Program-made: the position numbers and the translations under genes
From: Bacteroidales bacterium UBA3868
Lineage (GTDB): Bacteria > Bacteroidota > Bacteroidia > Bacteroidales > WCHB1-69
Length of the DNA: 17,742 nt
Direction: 5' to 3'
Assembly: GCA_002392325.1 (NCBI GenBank)
Contig: DGGS01000002.1
Span: 1 to 17,742 of the forward strand
In this document: in pieces, positions 1-7,473 of the stretch
Layout of the letters: the number at the start of each line of letters is the position of its first letter
Position numbering within the stretch: the stretch's first letter is position 1
The notes under the pieces: generated by a model
What the model was told of the DNA's origin: nothing
The model's input: only the letters and a program-made list of their open reading frames with translations
Databases searched by the model: none

Positions 1-17
1 AATTTTAAAATTCAAAC

Positions 18-126
18 CGCACGGGCGATAATTGTTGAAACGCGCATGGGCGATAATTGTATGGACACGCACGGGAACATTTGAATGAACGCACGACATA
101 TCCATACGCACGCGTGATTGTAGAGA
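18..126. repeat. Degenerate ~24-bp tandem repeat array, left of RAYT
   Basis: Four to five diverged units follow one another, each opening with CGCACGGG or CGCGCATGGG and continuing into GATAATTGT plus a short tail such as TGAAA or ATGGA. Units begin near 18, 41, 66, 90 and 107, so spacing is about 17-25 bp. The last unit runs into the palindrome at 120. The same unit recurs at 896-1205 on the other side of the transposase gene. The first 260 bases hold no convincing gene. This is read directly from the sequence; the link to the transposase is inference. Confidence 0.7.
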
Positions 127-158
127 CGCACGGCCGTGCGTCTCTACGGGAATAATGG
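91..158 (+). repeat. Direct repeat copy 1 containing REP-like palindrome
   Basis: This segment is nearly identical to 1177-1243 and has the same orientation. It opens GCACGAC, passes through TCCATACGCAC and GTGATT, contains the 28-bp palindrome, and ends in AATAATGG. The differences are a few substitutions before the palindrome and one extra G after it (GGG here, GG in copy 2). The two copies bracket the RAYT gene. Confidence 0.8.
120..147. repeat. REP-like perfect 28-bp palindrome (copy 1)
   Basis: The half-site GTAGAGACGCACGG is followed at once by its exact reverse complement, so the single strand could form a long hairpin. Both strands begin with GTAG. In studied RAYT/REP systems a GTAG-type tetranucleotide at the foot of the hairpin is what the transposase recognises (established knowledge). 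The same palindrome occurs at 1206-1233, on the other side of the RAYT gene. Confidence 0.8.
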
Positions 159-260
159 CAAAATAAAAAACATACCGAAAACAATGAATCACGCCCAATC
201 GTGTTTTATATTCACGCAACGCGATATTGTGTTGCATAACCAACAAAACAAAATTATTTC

Positions 261-821
261 ATGTTAGAATTATACCAAAACAAATACAGGATTCCATCCC
301 ATCGTTTGCGGGGTTGGGATTATTCAAACAATGGATGTTATTTTATCACCATTGTAACCGCTGAACGGCAAATGTTGTTTGGAGACATCCGAGAGGGTAA
401 AATGGTTTTGAATGAGATGGGGCAGATTGTACAAAATGAATTTTTCAAATCGTTTGAAATCCGCGAAGAATTATTTTTAGGGGCGTTTGTTTTGATGCCT
501 GATCATTTGCATGCTGTCATCATATTGGACAACATGAAAAAGGTTCCGGAAATACAGCACCATACTGGGGATAAGACATTGCATCGCCCGCCAAAGTCCA
601 TTTCATCATTTGTGGCCGGATTCAAATCCGCCACGGTTCAAAGCATTGACGACTGGATTGACACAAGTGGTTCCTCAATGAAAAAATTCAACCAAAACAA
701 CCCTCTCTGGCAGGCGAATTACCATGATCATATCATCCGCAATGAAAACGAATATCGGGCAATTGTGGAATACATCGATCAAAATCCCGCCAAGTGGGAT
801 GCAAATAACGTCCATCAATAA
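261..821 (+). CDS. REP-associated tyrosine transposase (RAYT, Y1/IS200-like)
   Basis: A 186-residue single-strand DNA transposase of the HUH Y1 family. The metal-binding HUH motif is visible as MPDHLHAVI (His82 and His84). The probable nucleophilic tyrosine is Tyr154 in QANYHDHIIR, followed by the RAYT-typical tail EYIDQNPAKW. The N-terminal strand GCYFITIVTAER is also characteristic. Length is normal for a domesticated RAYT. Such proteins bind and cleave REP hairpins and, unlike a full IS200/IS605 element, usually lack their own mobile ends. Here matching palindromes with a GTAG foot sit about 115 bp upstream of the start and about 385 bp downstream of the stop, which is the expected genetic context. 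The ATG at 261 is the first in frame and follows an AT-rich leader. I saw no clear promoter. The open frame and conserved motifs suggest an intact enzyme. Confidence 0.9.
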   Translation: MLELYQNKYRIPSHRLRGWDYSNNGCYFITIVTAERQMLFGDIREGKMVLNEMGQIVQNEFFKSFEIREELFLGAFVLMPDHLHAVIILDNMKKVPEIQHHTGDKTLHRPPKSISSFVAGFKSATVQSIDDWIDTSGSSMKKFNQNNPLWQANYHDHIIRNENEYRAIVEYIDQNPAKWDANNVHQ

Positions 822-895
822 CGCATTTCATTGATTGTGTTTTAGGTTGTTCGATGATTTGATATTATTTTCGTTTATTACAATACCCTGCCGGA

Positions 896-1205
896 ACGCA
901 TGGGCAATGATTGTTGTAATGTGCATAATACAACATTGAAACACAGGGCGATATGCGCACATAGGCGCACGGGAATCATTACCGGAACATACGAGAACAT
1001 TTGCATGGATGGATGGGGATAATTGTTGAAATGTGCACGATGAAAATTGTTTGGACACGCACGGGATTTATTTCGGGAACGCGTATGGGTATATTTGTAC
1101 GGACGCACCGGGATAATTGTTGAAACATGCACGGCGATAATTGTTTTGGATGCGCATGGGCGACAATTGCATGGACGCACGACGAATCCATACACACGGG
1201 TGATT
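896..1205. repeat. Degenerate ~24-bp tandem repeat array, right of RAYT
   Basis: About a dozen diverged units of 20-30 bp are strung together. The common pattern is a CGCACGGG-like head, a GATAATTGT-like middle and a GAAA or GGA tail. Well-preserved units begin near 1059, 1080, 1104, 1126 and 1151. Short open frames on both strands here have low-complexity translations and match no family, so I do not call genes. The array leads straight into the second REP-like palindrome. The rest of the gap, 1244-1387, is GC-rich and holds only a small palindrome, GATTCCGGGGAATC, at 1247-1260. Confidence 0.7.
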
Positions 1206-1243
1206 GTAGAGACGCACGGCCGTGCGTCTCTACGGAATAATGG
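1177..1243 (+). repeat. Direct repeat copy 2 containing REP-like palindrome
   Basis: Second copy of the segment at 91-158, in the same orientation, offset by about 1086 bp. The flanks GCACGAC, ATCCATAC and GTGATT, the palindrome and the trailing AATAATGG are all shared. The pair delimits a block containing the RAYT gene and most of the right-hand tandem array. Confidence 0.8.
1206..1233. repeat. REP-like perfect 28-bp palindrome (copy 2)
   Basis: Identical, base for base, to the palindrome at 120-147, although the neighbouring repeat units have drifted. Conservation of the hairpin alone suggests selection on it, or recent copying by the RAYT. Confidence 0.8.
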
Positions 1244-1387
1244 TGGGATTCCGGGGAATCAACAAACGGTGGTACCCGTTGCCGCATGGGGCCAGGCAAT
1301 TGCGGATGTTGGGGAAACCATGAAATCCGCCCCCACCCCACCCGCCATTTTCCAGCACAAATATGTCATTTTTATGCGGTTTTTTGT

Positions 1388-1395
1388 TATTTTTG
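1388..1395 (+). promoter_or_regulatory. Putative Bacteroidota promoter (-7 box) for the hsd operon
   Basis: TATTTTTG matches the Bacteroidota -7 consensus TAnnTTTG exactly. It lies 27 bases before the remnant ORF at 1422 and about 113 bases before hsdR. No clear TTTG was seen at the -33 position. It is the best candidate for transcription of hsdR-hsdS-DUF2971. Confidence 0.5.
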
Positions 1396-1421
1396 CAGGT
1401 TAATTGTCAAAAACATTTTGT

Positions 1422-1499
1422 ATGACCAAAGAGCCGCAAGAAGGGTATGTCTATATCCTGACGAATCCCAGTTTTAAGGAGGATTGGGTGAAAGAATAA
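1422..1499 (+). pseudogene. Truncated GIY-YIG nuclease (T5orf172-like) N-terminus
   Basis: A 25-codon frame whose translation contains GYVYILTNPSFKEDWVK, the signature start of Bacteroidota GIY-YIG proteins of the T5orf172 (PF10544) group. In intact members this is followed by IGKS and the rest of the nuclease fold. Here the frame goes from WVK to Glu and a TAA stop, and hsdR starts 10 bases later, so everything after the first strand has been lost. In family members I recall, this domain often lies beside restriction genes. The fragment sits between the promoter at 1388 and hsdR, so it is probably still transcribed, and ribosomes ending at 1499 could feed the hsdR start. The match is recognised from memory of the family, not from a search. 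Too short to be a nuclease. Confidence 0.6.
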
Positions 1500-1508
1500 T
1501 TTTGAGTT

Positions 1509-4500
1509 ATGGCAGGTTTTAACGAAGATACAAGAGTAAAAGTTCCCGCGTTGATGCATCTGACGAGGCTGGGATATATTTATCGCCCGCTGCATAGTCT
1601 GCATCTTGATCCTACCACCAATATCGATGTGGACACTTTTACCACGAAACTCAAGGATTTCAACAAGGACATAACAGATTCCCAAATCAAATTGTTTATA
1701 GGGCAAATCCAGAATATGCTGAACAATGAGGATTTGGGTCGTGAGTTTTACGAGAAAGTCCTCCAAAACAAGATATACAAGGTTATCAATTTTGATGAGA
1801 CAAAAGAGACGAAAGAATCAGAGCGAAATGTCTGGGAATGCGTCACGGAAATGCCTTGTGAGAATGGCAACGAATCTTTCCGCCCGGATATTACCTTGCT
1901 GATTAACGGTCTGCCGTTGGTTTTCATTGAGGTGAAGAAACCCAACAACAAAGGCGGTATGCAGGTCGAGTATCACCGTATGAACGACACCCGCCTGCCC
2001 AATACGAAGTTCCGCCGTTTTCTGAATCTCACCCAGCTGATGATTTTCAGCGACAACAAGCCTTACGACTTCAATACTCCCGTTCCGCTGCAGGGCGCAT
2101 TTTACGGTTGTCGTGCCGAGAAGCAAATGTCTTTCAATGTATTCCGGGAGGAAAACGACTGGTTTGTGCGCGATTTCCCCTACAAACCTCTGTCGGATGC
2201 CACCGAGAACCTGATTCTGAAAGACACCAACTACACCACCATCAAGGCTTCGCCGGAATACGAAACCAACAAACAGGCCACAACGCCCACCAACAGCATC
2301 CTTACTTCGCTATGCTCGCGTGAGCGGCTGCTCTATCTGCTGCATTTCGGCTTTGTCTATTTGGACTATATTGATGAAGACACCCACAAGGCGGTTTTGG
2401 AGAAACACGTGATGCGCTATCCGCAGGTGTTCGGTACGCAGGCCATCCGCCAAAAACTTAACGAGGGCGTGCGCAGCGGCATCATCTGGCACACACAGGG
2501 TTCGGGCAAAACGGCCCTGTCCTATTTTGCCACTCGCGTGCTGACCGACTATTACAAGAACAAGGGCATCGTGCCCAAATATTACTTCTTTGTCGATCGT
2601 CTCGATCTGATGGAACAGGCCACCATTGAATTCTCCAATCGCGGGTTGAAGGTAGTTAATGTGGATTCGCGCGACGAGCTGATGGAGACCTTCCAGACCA
2701 CCACGGCACAACAGGGCAACGAGGGCAGGCCGGAAATCATCGTGGTGAATATCCAAAAACTGAAAGACAGCGACGGCAATGTGAGTATTCCGGACTATGC
2801 CGTCAACATCCAGCGCATCTATTTCCTTGACGAAGCCCATCGCGACTACAATCCGCAAGGTTCATTTCTGGCGCGGCTGTTCGAAAGCGACCCTAAGGCC
2901 ATCCATATCGCACTTACCGGAACTCCGCTTATTGGCGACGAGGTAAAAAGCCGCGATGTGTTTGGCGACTATATCAGCACCTACTACTATAACCGCAGTA
3001 TTGAGGACGGTTTTACCAAGAAAATACTCCGCGAAGACATCGAGACCTCCTACCGGCTGCGACTACAGGAGGTATGGGAGCAACTCAAGGAGACCATACA
3101 GGTGAAACGGGAAGATGTGCGGCGCGAACGGATTTTGGAAAACCCGCGTTATGTGGGCGCCTTGCTCGATTATATCATTGCCGATTTCAAACGCTGGCGC
3201 ATCCAGCAGGCCGACAACTCGTTAGGTGGCATCATTGTATGTGAAACCAACCCGCAGGCGCGGATGATGTTCCGCCTGCTGAAGATGGGGCCGGGACCCG
3301 ACGGAAGCTATATGCCTGAACCGGATGTGCAAATCCCGGAGGATGACCTTGAACAAACTCCGTGGCAGCATCACGGTATTTCCGCAGAACTTATCCTTCA
3401 CGATTTTTACGACAAAGAGAAGAGAAAGGGCATTTGCTACCAGTTTCGAAAGAAAAACCATCCTGACCTGCTCATTGTCAACAATATGCTGCTGACGGGC
3501 TTTGATGCCCACCGTTTGAAACGACTTTATTTAGGCCGTAAGCTGAAAGAGCATAACCTCTTGCAGGCGTTGACCCGTGTGAACCGCCCCTACAAGCAGA
3601 TGCAGTTCGGCTATGTGGTGGATTTTGCCGACATACAGGACAATTTCGACCAAATTAACGATGCCTACGCTCGTGAGCTGGACCAGTTCGGCACCGGCGA
3701 GGAGGGGAAGACGATGACCGAAACGGTATTGGTAACGCCGCACGAAGTGAGGGAGATAATGGCGAATGTGCAGGAGGTGCTGTTCGACTACACGCCTTCC
3801 AACGCCGAGGTGTTCTCGCAGGAAATGGAAGAGATTGAAGATCGCGACAAGCTGATACAGATCCGCCACCGGTTGGAGGAGGCAAAAGCGGTGTGGAACG
3901 AGGTGCGCACGTTCGGGAGCGAGGAGCTGAAACATCTGGCACAGGAGATGAACCCCGGCGATTTGCAGAACCTGCTGAAGGTGGTGAATGCCCGCATTGA
4001 CAACCTGAACCTGAAGAGTTTGTTCAGCCACGAGGCCGAGGTGAGCAGTATGATCAACGAGGCGTTGGCTACCATCGACTTCCGCTTCCGCAAGCGGGGC
4101 GAGAACGAGTTGGAGATAGGCACCGACATCAAGGACGAGATGCGCCAGAAGCGGAAGGCCTTGAGCAATGAGATGCAGGCTTGCATCGACCAGGATGACG
4201 AGGAATACATCTCACTGATGCAGTTGATACAGGAGCATTTTGCCAAACGCAACTTTGAGGTGGGCAGCATGGCCGACGCCAAGGAGGACATAGGCTTTAT
4301 GGATATGGCGATGGAGCGCATACGCGAGATCAACCGCCGCAACGCCAATTTGCAGAAGAAGTACCGTGGCGATGTGAAGTTTGTACGAGCGCACAAGCGC
4401 ATACGAAGCCACGAGCAGGAAAGCGGCAAAACGCTGCTGTCGCCACAGGAGGTGGAGCAGTGCAAGGCGCTGAATAATGTGAAGGATGCCATCGACCTGC

Positions 4501-4676
4501 TGATTATGAATCGCGAGCAGCTGATTTGCAACGAGGCCGATTTCAACGCGCAGGTCATTTATGCCGTGGCCACCGCATTGAGAGGGGTGGAGGTAAAGGC
4601 CCAGCCCGACGACCGTCGCTACATCTCCAACCTCATCGCCGGAGAGTATTTAAGGGAATATAATGTTTTGAGATAA
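1509..4676 (+). CDS. hsdR: Type I restriction enzyme, R (HsdR) subunit
   Basis: The 1055-residue motor and nuclease subunit of a type I restriction-modification complex. It translocates DNA using ATP and cuts away from unmethylated recognition sites. The N-terminal nuclease core shows Asp127 (RPDITLL) and Glu141-x-Lys143 (FIEVKK), a PD-(D/E)xK site. The SF2 motor has Walker A TQGSGKT (about 329-335), the DEAH box at 441-444, motif III ALTGTP (468-473), motif V LLTGFDA (661-667) and motif VI QALTRVNRPY (686-695). The last 300 residues are helical and charged, as expected for the region that docks on HsdM. Length is normal and all key residues are present, so it looks functional. The ATG at 1509 directly precedes the conserved N-terminal sequence. 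The gene is followed after 3 bases by hsdS, implying translational coupling. Confidence 0.96.
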   Translation: MAGFNEDTRVKVPALMHLTRLGYIYRPLHSLHLDPTTNIDVDTFTTKLKDFNKDITDSQIKLFIGQIQNMLNNEDLGREFYEKVLQNKIYKVINFDETKETKESERNVWECVTEMPCENGNESFRPDITLLINGLPLVFIEVKKPNNKGGMQVEYHRMNDTRLPNTKFRRFLNLTQLMIFSDNKPYDFNTPVPLQGAFYGCRAEKQMSFNVFREENDWFVRDFPYKPLSDATENLILKDTNYTTIKASPEYETNKQATTPTNSILTSLCSRERLLYLLHFGFVYLDYIDEDTHKAVLEKHVMRYPQVFGTQAIRQKLNEGVRSGIIWHTQGSGKTALSYFATRVLTDYYKNKGIVPKYYFFVDRLDLMEQATIEFSNRGLKVVNVDSRDELMETFQTTTAQQGNEGRPEIIVVNIQKLKDSDGNVSIPDYAVNIQRIYFLDEAHRDYNPQGSFLARLFESDPKAIHIALTGTPLIGDEVKSRDVFGDYISTYYYNRSIEDGFTKKILREDIETSYRLRLQEVWEQLKETIQVKREDVRRERILENPRYVGALLDYIIADFKRWRIQQADNSLGGIIVCETNPQARMMFRLLKMGPGPDGSYMPEPDVQIPEDDLEQTPWQHHGISAELILHDFYDKEKRKGICYQFRKKNHPDLLIVNNMLLTGFDAHRLKRLYLGRKLKEHNLLQALTRVNRPYKQMQFGYVVDFADIQDNFDQINDAYARELDQFGTGEEGKTMTETVLVTPHEVREIMANVQEVLFDYTPSNAEVFSQEMEEIEDRDKLIQIRHRLEEAKAVWNEVRTFGSEELKHLAQEMNPGDLQNLLKVVNARIDNLNLKSLFSHEAEVSSMINEALATIDFRFRKRGENELEIGTDIKDEMRQKRKALSNEMQACIDQDDEEYISLMQLIQEHFAKRNFEVGSMADAKEDIGFMDMAMERIREINRRNANLQKKYRGDVKFVRAHKRIRSHEQESGKTLLSPQEVEQCKALNNVKDAIDLLIMNREQLICNEADFNAQVIYAVATALRGVEVKAQPDDRRYISNLIAGEYLREYNVLR

Positions 4677-4679
4677 AAG

Positions 4680-5819
4680 ATGAAAGAATATAAGGTAAAA
4701 GATTTACTTACGATAAAAAACGGAAGAGATCACAAACATTTAGGTGATGGATTATTTCCAGTTTACGGCAGTGGCGGAATTATGAGATATGCTGACGATT
4801 ATCTCTACGACAAACCTTCCATTCTTCTGCCAAGAAAAGGAACCCTTGATAATATTCAGTATTGTGATACACCATTTTGGTGTGTTGATACCACCTATTA
4901 TTCAGAAGTAAATGATGAACTGGCAAATCCATATTACCTATATCGATACCTCAATTTATTAGATCTTAAGAATCTTGATTCTGGTACGGCTCTTCCGAGC
5001 ATGACTTTTGATAGTTATTACCAAATTAAAGTAAACCTGCCAGATATTGAAACACAAAATAAAATAGCTAAGGCGTTATACTCTCTTGACCAAAAAATCT
5101 CCCTCAACACCCGCATGAACGCCGAGTTGGAGGCGATGGCCAAGCAGCTCTACGACTATTGGTTCGTGCAGTACGATTTCCCGGATGAAAACGGCAAACC
5201 CTACAAATCCTCCGGCGGAAAGATGGTATGGAACGAGAAGCTGAAAAGAGAGATTCCGGAGGAGTGGGAAGATGCCACTCTTTCCGAAATTGCTAATATT
5301 ACAATGGGACAATCACCAGATGGCTCAACCTATAATGAAGATGGAAATGGGATGATTTTCTATCAGGGAAGTACTGACTTTGGTATTAGATTTCCTTCCG
5401 TGAGAATGTATACAACAAGTCCAACAAGATTTGCTTCAAAAGGAGATATTCTTATGAGTGTGCGCGCTCCAGTGGGCGACACAAATATTGCTAATACAGA
5501 TTGTTGCATAGGACGAGGATTATCTGCACTCAATTCCAAAATAGGTTCAACGACTCATCTTTACCATATTTTGGGCGATTTGAAGGCAAAATTCGACCAA
5601 CTAAACGCAGCGGGTACCACTTTTGGGGCTATTACCAAAGATGAATTGTTTTCTCTTCCTGTGGTGAAACCATCTTCTGATATATTACAGAATTATGAGG
5701 ATATTTGTTTTCCATTGTTTGAGAAACAAATGAAGATAGGGCACGAAATCAATCACTTCACCCACCTTCGCGACTCGCTGTTGCCGATGTTGATGAACGG
5801 GCAAGTAACCATCGAATAA
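4680..5819 (+). CDS. hsdS: Type I restriction enzyme, specificity (HsdS) subunit
   Basis: The 379-residue DNA-recognition subunit. Two target recognition domains, roughly residues 1-120 and 196-345, each read half of a bipartite site. They are separated by a conserved helical spacer, TQNKIAKALYSLDQKISLN through LYDYWFVQYDFP (about 125-167). A second conserved block closes the protein (THLRDSLLPMLMNGQV). Base composition is strongly mosaic: hand counts give 16 G+C of 60 at 4681-4740 (first domain), 35 of 60 at 5101-5160 (spacer) and 22 of 60 at 5281-5340 (second domain). This fits the known exchange of recognition domains between HsdS genes. It starts 3 bases after hsdR and ends 2 bases before the DUF2971 gene. 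The recognition sequence cannot be predicted by eye. Confidence 0.95.
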   Translation: MKEYKVKDLLTIKNGRDHKHLGDGLFPVYGSGGIMRYADDYLYDKPSILLPRKGTLDNIQYCDTPFWCVDTTYYSEVNDELANPYYLYRYLNLLDLKNLDSGTALPSMTFDSYYQIKVNLPDIETQNKIAKALYSLDQKISLNTRMNAELEAMAKQLYDYWFVQYDFPDENGKPYKSSGGKMVWNEKLKREIPEEWEDATLSEIANITMGQSPDGSTYNEDGNGMIFYQGSTDFGIRFPSVRMYTTSPTRFASKGDILMSVRAPVGDTNIANTDCCIGRGLSALNSKIGSTTHLYHILGDLKAKFDQLNAAGTTFGAITKDELFSLPVVKPSSDILQNYEDICFPLFEKQMKIGHEINHFTHLRDSLLPMLMNGQVTIE

Positions 5820-5821
5820 GT

Positions 5822-6598
5822 ATGTCCCGCATTCTCTACAAATATTTGGACATTGTCGGAGCTAAATGCATGATTGGGAACCAAGATCTCCAATTCACCA
5901 ATGCCTCCCAACTGAACGACCCTTTCGATTGTCATCCCAAATTGATCGACTACTCGAACGTGCCCGATTCTATAGCAAAGGATGCAATACATAAAGAATG
6001 GGAACAGGAGGTGTTTGAAAACAAAGCCCTCAATTTGCGTAACGACACCTGGCTCTGCAGTTTGTCGAAGGTTAATGATTCGTTGCTGATGTGGAGCCAT
6101 TATTGCTACAATCACAAAGGCGTTTGCATCGGGCTGGACATAGACAGAGTGATGAAATCCGTTCCTCCTATGTTTGGCTCCATTTATCTTGAACCGTTTA
6201 TTTTAGAAGTTCAATATCAGGATATAATCGAACGTCCCAACGCTTATCATAGCGCAAAAGACATGTTCGGTTATCAATGGCGTACTAAAGCAAAAGAATG
6301 GGCGTATGAGCAAGAAGTCAGATTGGTAATGCCTGAGCCGGGGCCCATGTATGCAGCCTTAACTCCTGAGCAGGCCAAACGCTCCAAACGCAATGAAGTT
6401 ATGGATTGGAAAGAAGTTCACCATTATATGCCGCTGAAGGGCGAATGTTTTGAGTCGATCTATTTTGGGGTCAACACAGACCCGACAGAGAAGGAGAAAA
6501 TCATCCAATATGCCCGCAAGAAACTGAATTCAGAAATCAAACTTTACCAAATGCGTGTGGACGACAATGCTTTCCGGCTGAAAGCAGAGGTGATATGA
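5822..6598 (+). CDS. DUF2971 family protein
   Basis: A 258-residue soluble protein assigned to DUF2971 (PF11185). Typical landmarks are the N-terminal YKYLD, LQFTNASQLNDPFDC (about 23-37), WLCSLSKVNDSLLMWSHY (77-94) and GVCIGLD (100-106), with W-A-Y-E-Q-E-V-R-L-V later on. The family has no established biochemical activity, though members are often found near restriction and other defence genes. The ATG begins 2 bases after the hsdS stop, so it is almost certainly translated with the restriction operon. It separates hsdS from the toxin-antitoxin pair and hsdM. No membrane segment or signal peptide is visible. I assign no function. Confidence 0.8.
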   Translation: MSRILYKYLDIVGAKCMIGNQDLQFTNASQLNDPFDCHPKLIDYSNVPDSIAKDAIHKEWEQEVFENKALNLRNDTWLCSLSKVNDSLLMWSHYCYNHKGVCIGLDIDRVMKSVPPMFGSIYLEPFILEVQYQDIIERPNAYHSAKDMFGYQWRTKAKEWAYEQEVRLVMPEPGPMYAALTPEQAKRSKRNEVMDWKEVHHYMPLKGECFESIYFGVNTDPTEKEKIIQYARKKLNSEIKLYQMRVDDNAFRLKAEVI

Positions 6599-6652
6599 AG
6601 CTTACGAAAAAGAAAAAATTAGCATATAAGCAAATTGAATCAAAAAAAGTTT

Positions 6653-6660
6653 TATTTTTG
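6653..6660 (+). promoter_or_regulatory. Putative promoter of the toxin-antitoxin-hsdM segment
   Basis: TATTTTTG matches TAnnTTTG exactly, in an 85-base AT-rich gap after the DUF2971 gene. A TTG at 6635-6637 may serve as the -33 element, though its 15-base spacing is shorter than usual. Transcription would begin about 15 bases before the toxin ATG at 6684. It would allow the toxin-antitoxin pair, and possibly hsdM, to be expressed separately from hsdR and hsdS. Confidence 0.55.
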
Positions 6661-6683
6661 CACAACAGAAAAAATAAAATATT

Positions 6684-7160
6684 ATGAAAGACTTATATGT
6701 AAAGAATATTGAGAACGAAGGTGTTGTAACCATGTACACAATTCAGTTTACAGGCGAGGAATTGTCTGAATACGAGAAATTTGTCCAACGTTTCAAGGAT
6801 TCGGCGGAGTTGAAACGTGATTATCAGATCATCATCTACGCTTTGTCCAAAATCGCCAACAACGGGGCCTTGGAACGCTATTTCCGTCCCGAAGGCAAAA
6901 TGAACGACAATGTTTGCGCACTCCCTGTGGATTCCGGCAAACTTCGCCTATACTGCCTCCGCATTACCGACAAAATCCTCATCATTGGAAACGGAGGTTT
7001 AAAAACAACCCAAACATACGAGGAAAGTGAAGAGCTTCTGGGTTATGTGATAGACTTGCAGAAATTCGATTCTTTAATCAAAAGTGAGGTCGCCAGCGGT
7101 TCTCTGACCATCAGCGAGACCGATATTGAAGGCATCACGGATAAAAACTTTGAAATATGA
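6684..7160 (+). CDS. Putative HigB/RelE-like toxin of a type II TA pair
   Basis: A 158-residue protein with the pattern of a HigB/RelE-superfamily mRNA interferase: charged N-terminal helices followed by KLRLYCLRITDKILIIGNGGLKTTQTYEE, the strand-turn-strand core seen in such toxins. It is somewhat longer than a minimal RelE fold. The order is toxin first, then a small XRE-type protein whose ATG overlaps the toxin stop (ATGA at 7157-7160), as in HigBA modules. Two starts are possible: ATG 6684, chosen because it lies just downstream of a promoter-like box, and ATG 6732 (MYTIQF), which would give 142 residues. Catalytic residues of this group are poorly conserved, so activity is inferred from context and overall pattern. 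It could instead be a non-toxic regulator partner. Confidence 0.6.
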   Translation: MKDLYVKNIENEGVVTMYTIQFTGEELSEYEKFVQRFKDSAELKRDYQIIIYALSKIANNGALERYFRPEGKMNDNVCALPVDSGKLRLYCLRITDKILIIGNGGLKTTQTYEESEELLGYVIDLQKFDSLIKSEVASGSLTISETDIEGITDKNFEI

Positions 7161-7417
7161 ATGCCAAACTGAATCTTCAGGATTATGTGAACGACATTCC
7201 CGCCGATGTGAAAAAGGAGGTGGACTGGTCGTTTGCCATTGCCGACAAAATTGAAGCAACCCTTCAAGAGAAGCGTATTTCCCATAAGGAATTGGCAAAA
7301 CGGATGGGGAAAACCGAGGCGGAGGTCTCGCGCTGGGTGGGTGGCACACACAATTTCACCTTGCGCACCATCGCCAAGATTTCCACAGCTATCGGGGTGG
7401 ATTTGATAGGGGTATAA
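7157..7417 (+). CDS. XRE-family HTH antitoxin (HigA-like)
   Basis: An 86-residue DNA-binding protein. The helix-turn-helix covers about residues 43-80: SHKELAKRMGKTEAEVSRW is helix 2, turn and recognition helix, and NFTLRTIAKISTAIG completes the Cro/CI fold. The N-terminal 40 residues (VDWSFAIADKIEATLQEK) would contact the toxin. It overlaps the toxin gene by 4 bases, which couples translation and helps keep antitoxin in excess. HigA-type antitoxins repress their own promoter, so this protein may act at the box near 6653. hsdM starts 56 bases after its stop with no obvious promoter between. Small HTH proteins just before methylase genes also recall the controller proteins of type II restriction systems. 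Confidence 0.75.
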   Translation: MNAKLNLQDYVNDIPADVKKEVDWSFAIADKIEATLQEKRISHKELAKRMGKTEAEVSRWVGGTHNFTLRTIAKISTAIGVDLIGV

Positions 7418-7473
7418 AATCCTTGATTCAATAGACACTAGGTGAACAGATTGTAGAAATCGCACATTAGATT

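Noticed and set aside
896..1205. Possible CRISPR array
   Set aside because: The units are diverged and contiguous, spacing is about 24 bp without unique spacers, and no cas gene is present.
1047..1403. Open frames on both strands within the repeat region, up to 120 codons
   Set aside because: They are made of the degenerate tandem units and palindrome and have no family resemblance or promoter.
3788..4558. A 256-codon minus-strand frame opposite hsdR
   Set aside because: Serine- and arginine-rich shadow of the charged helical end of HsdR, with no motif of its own.
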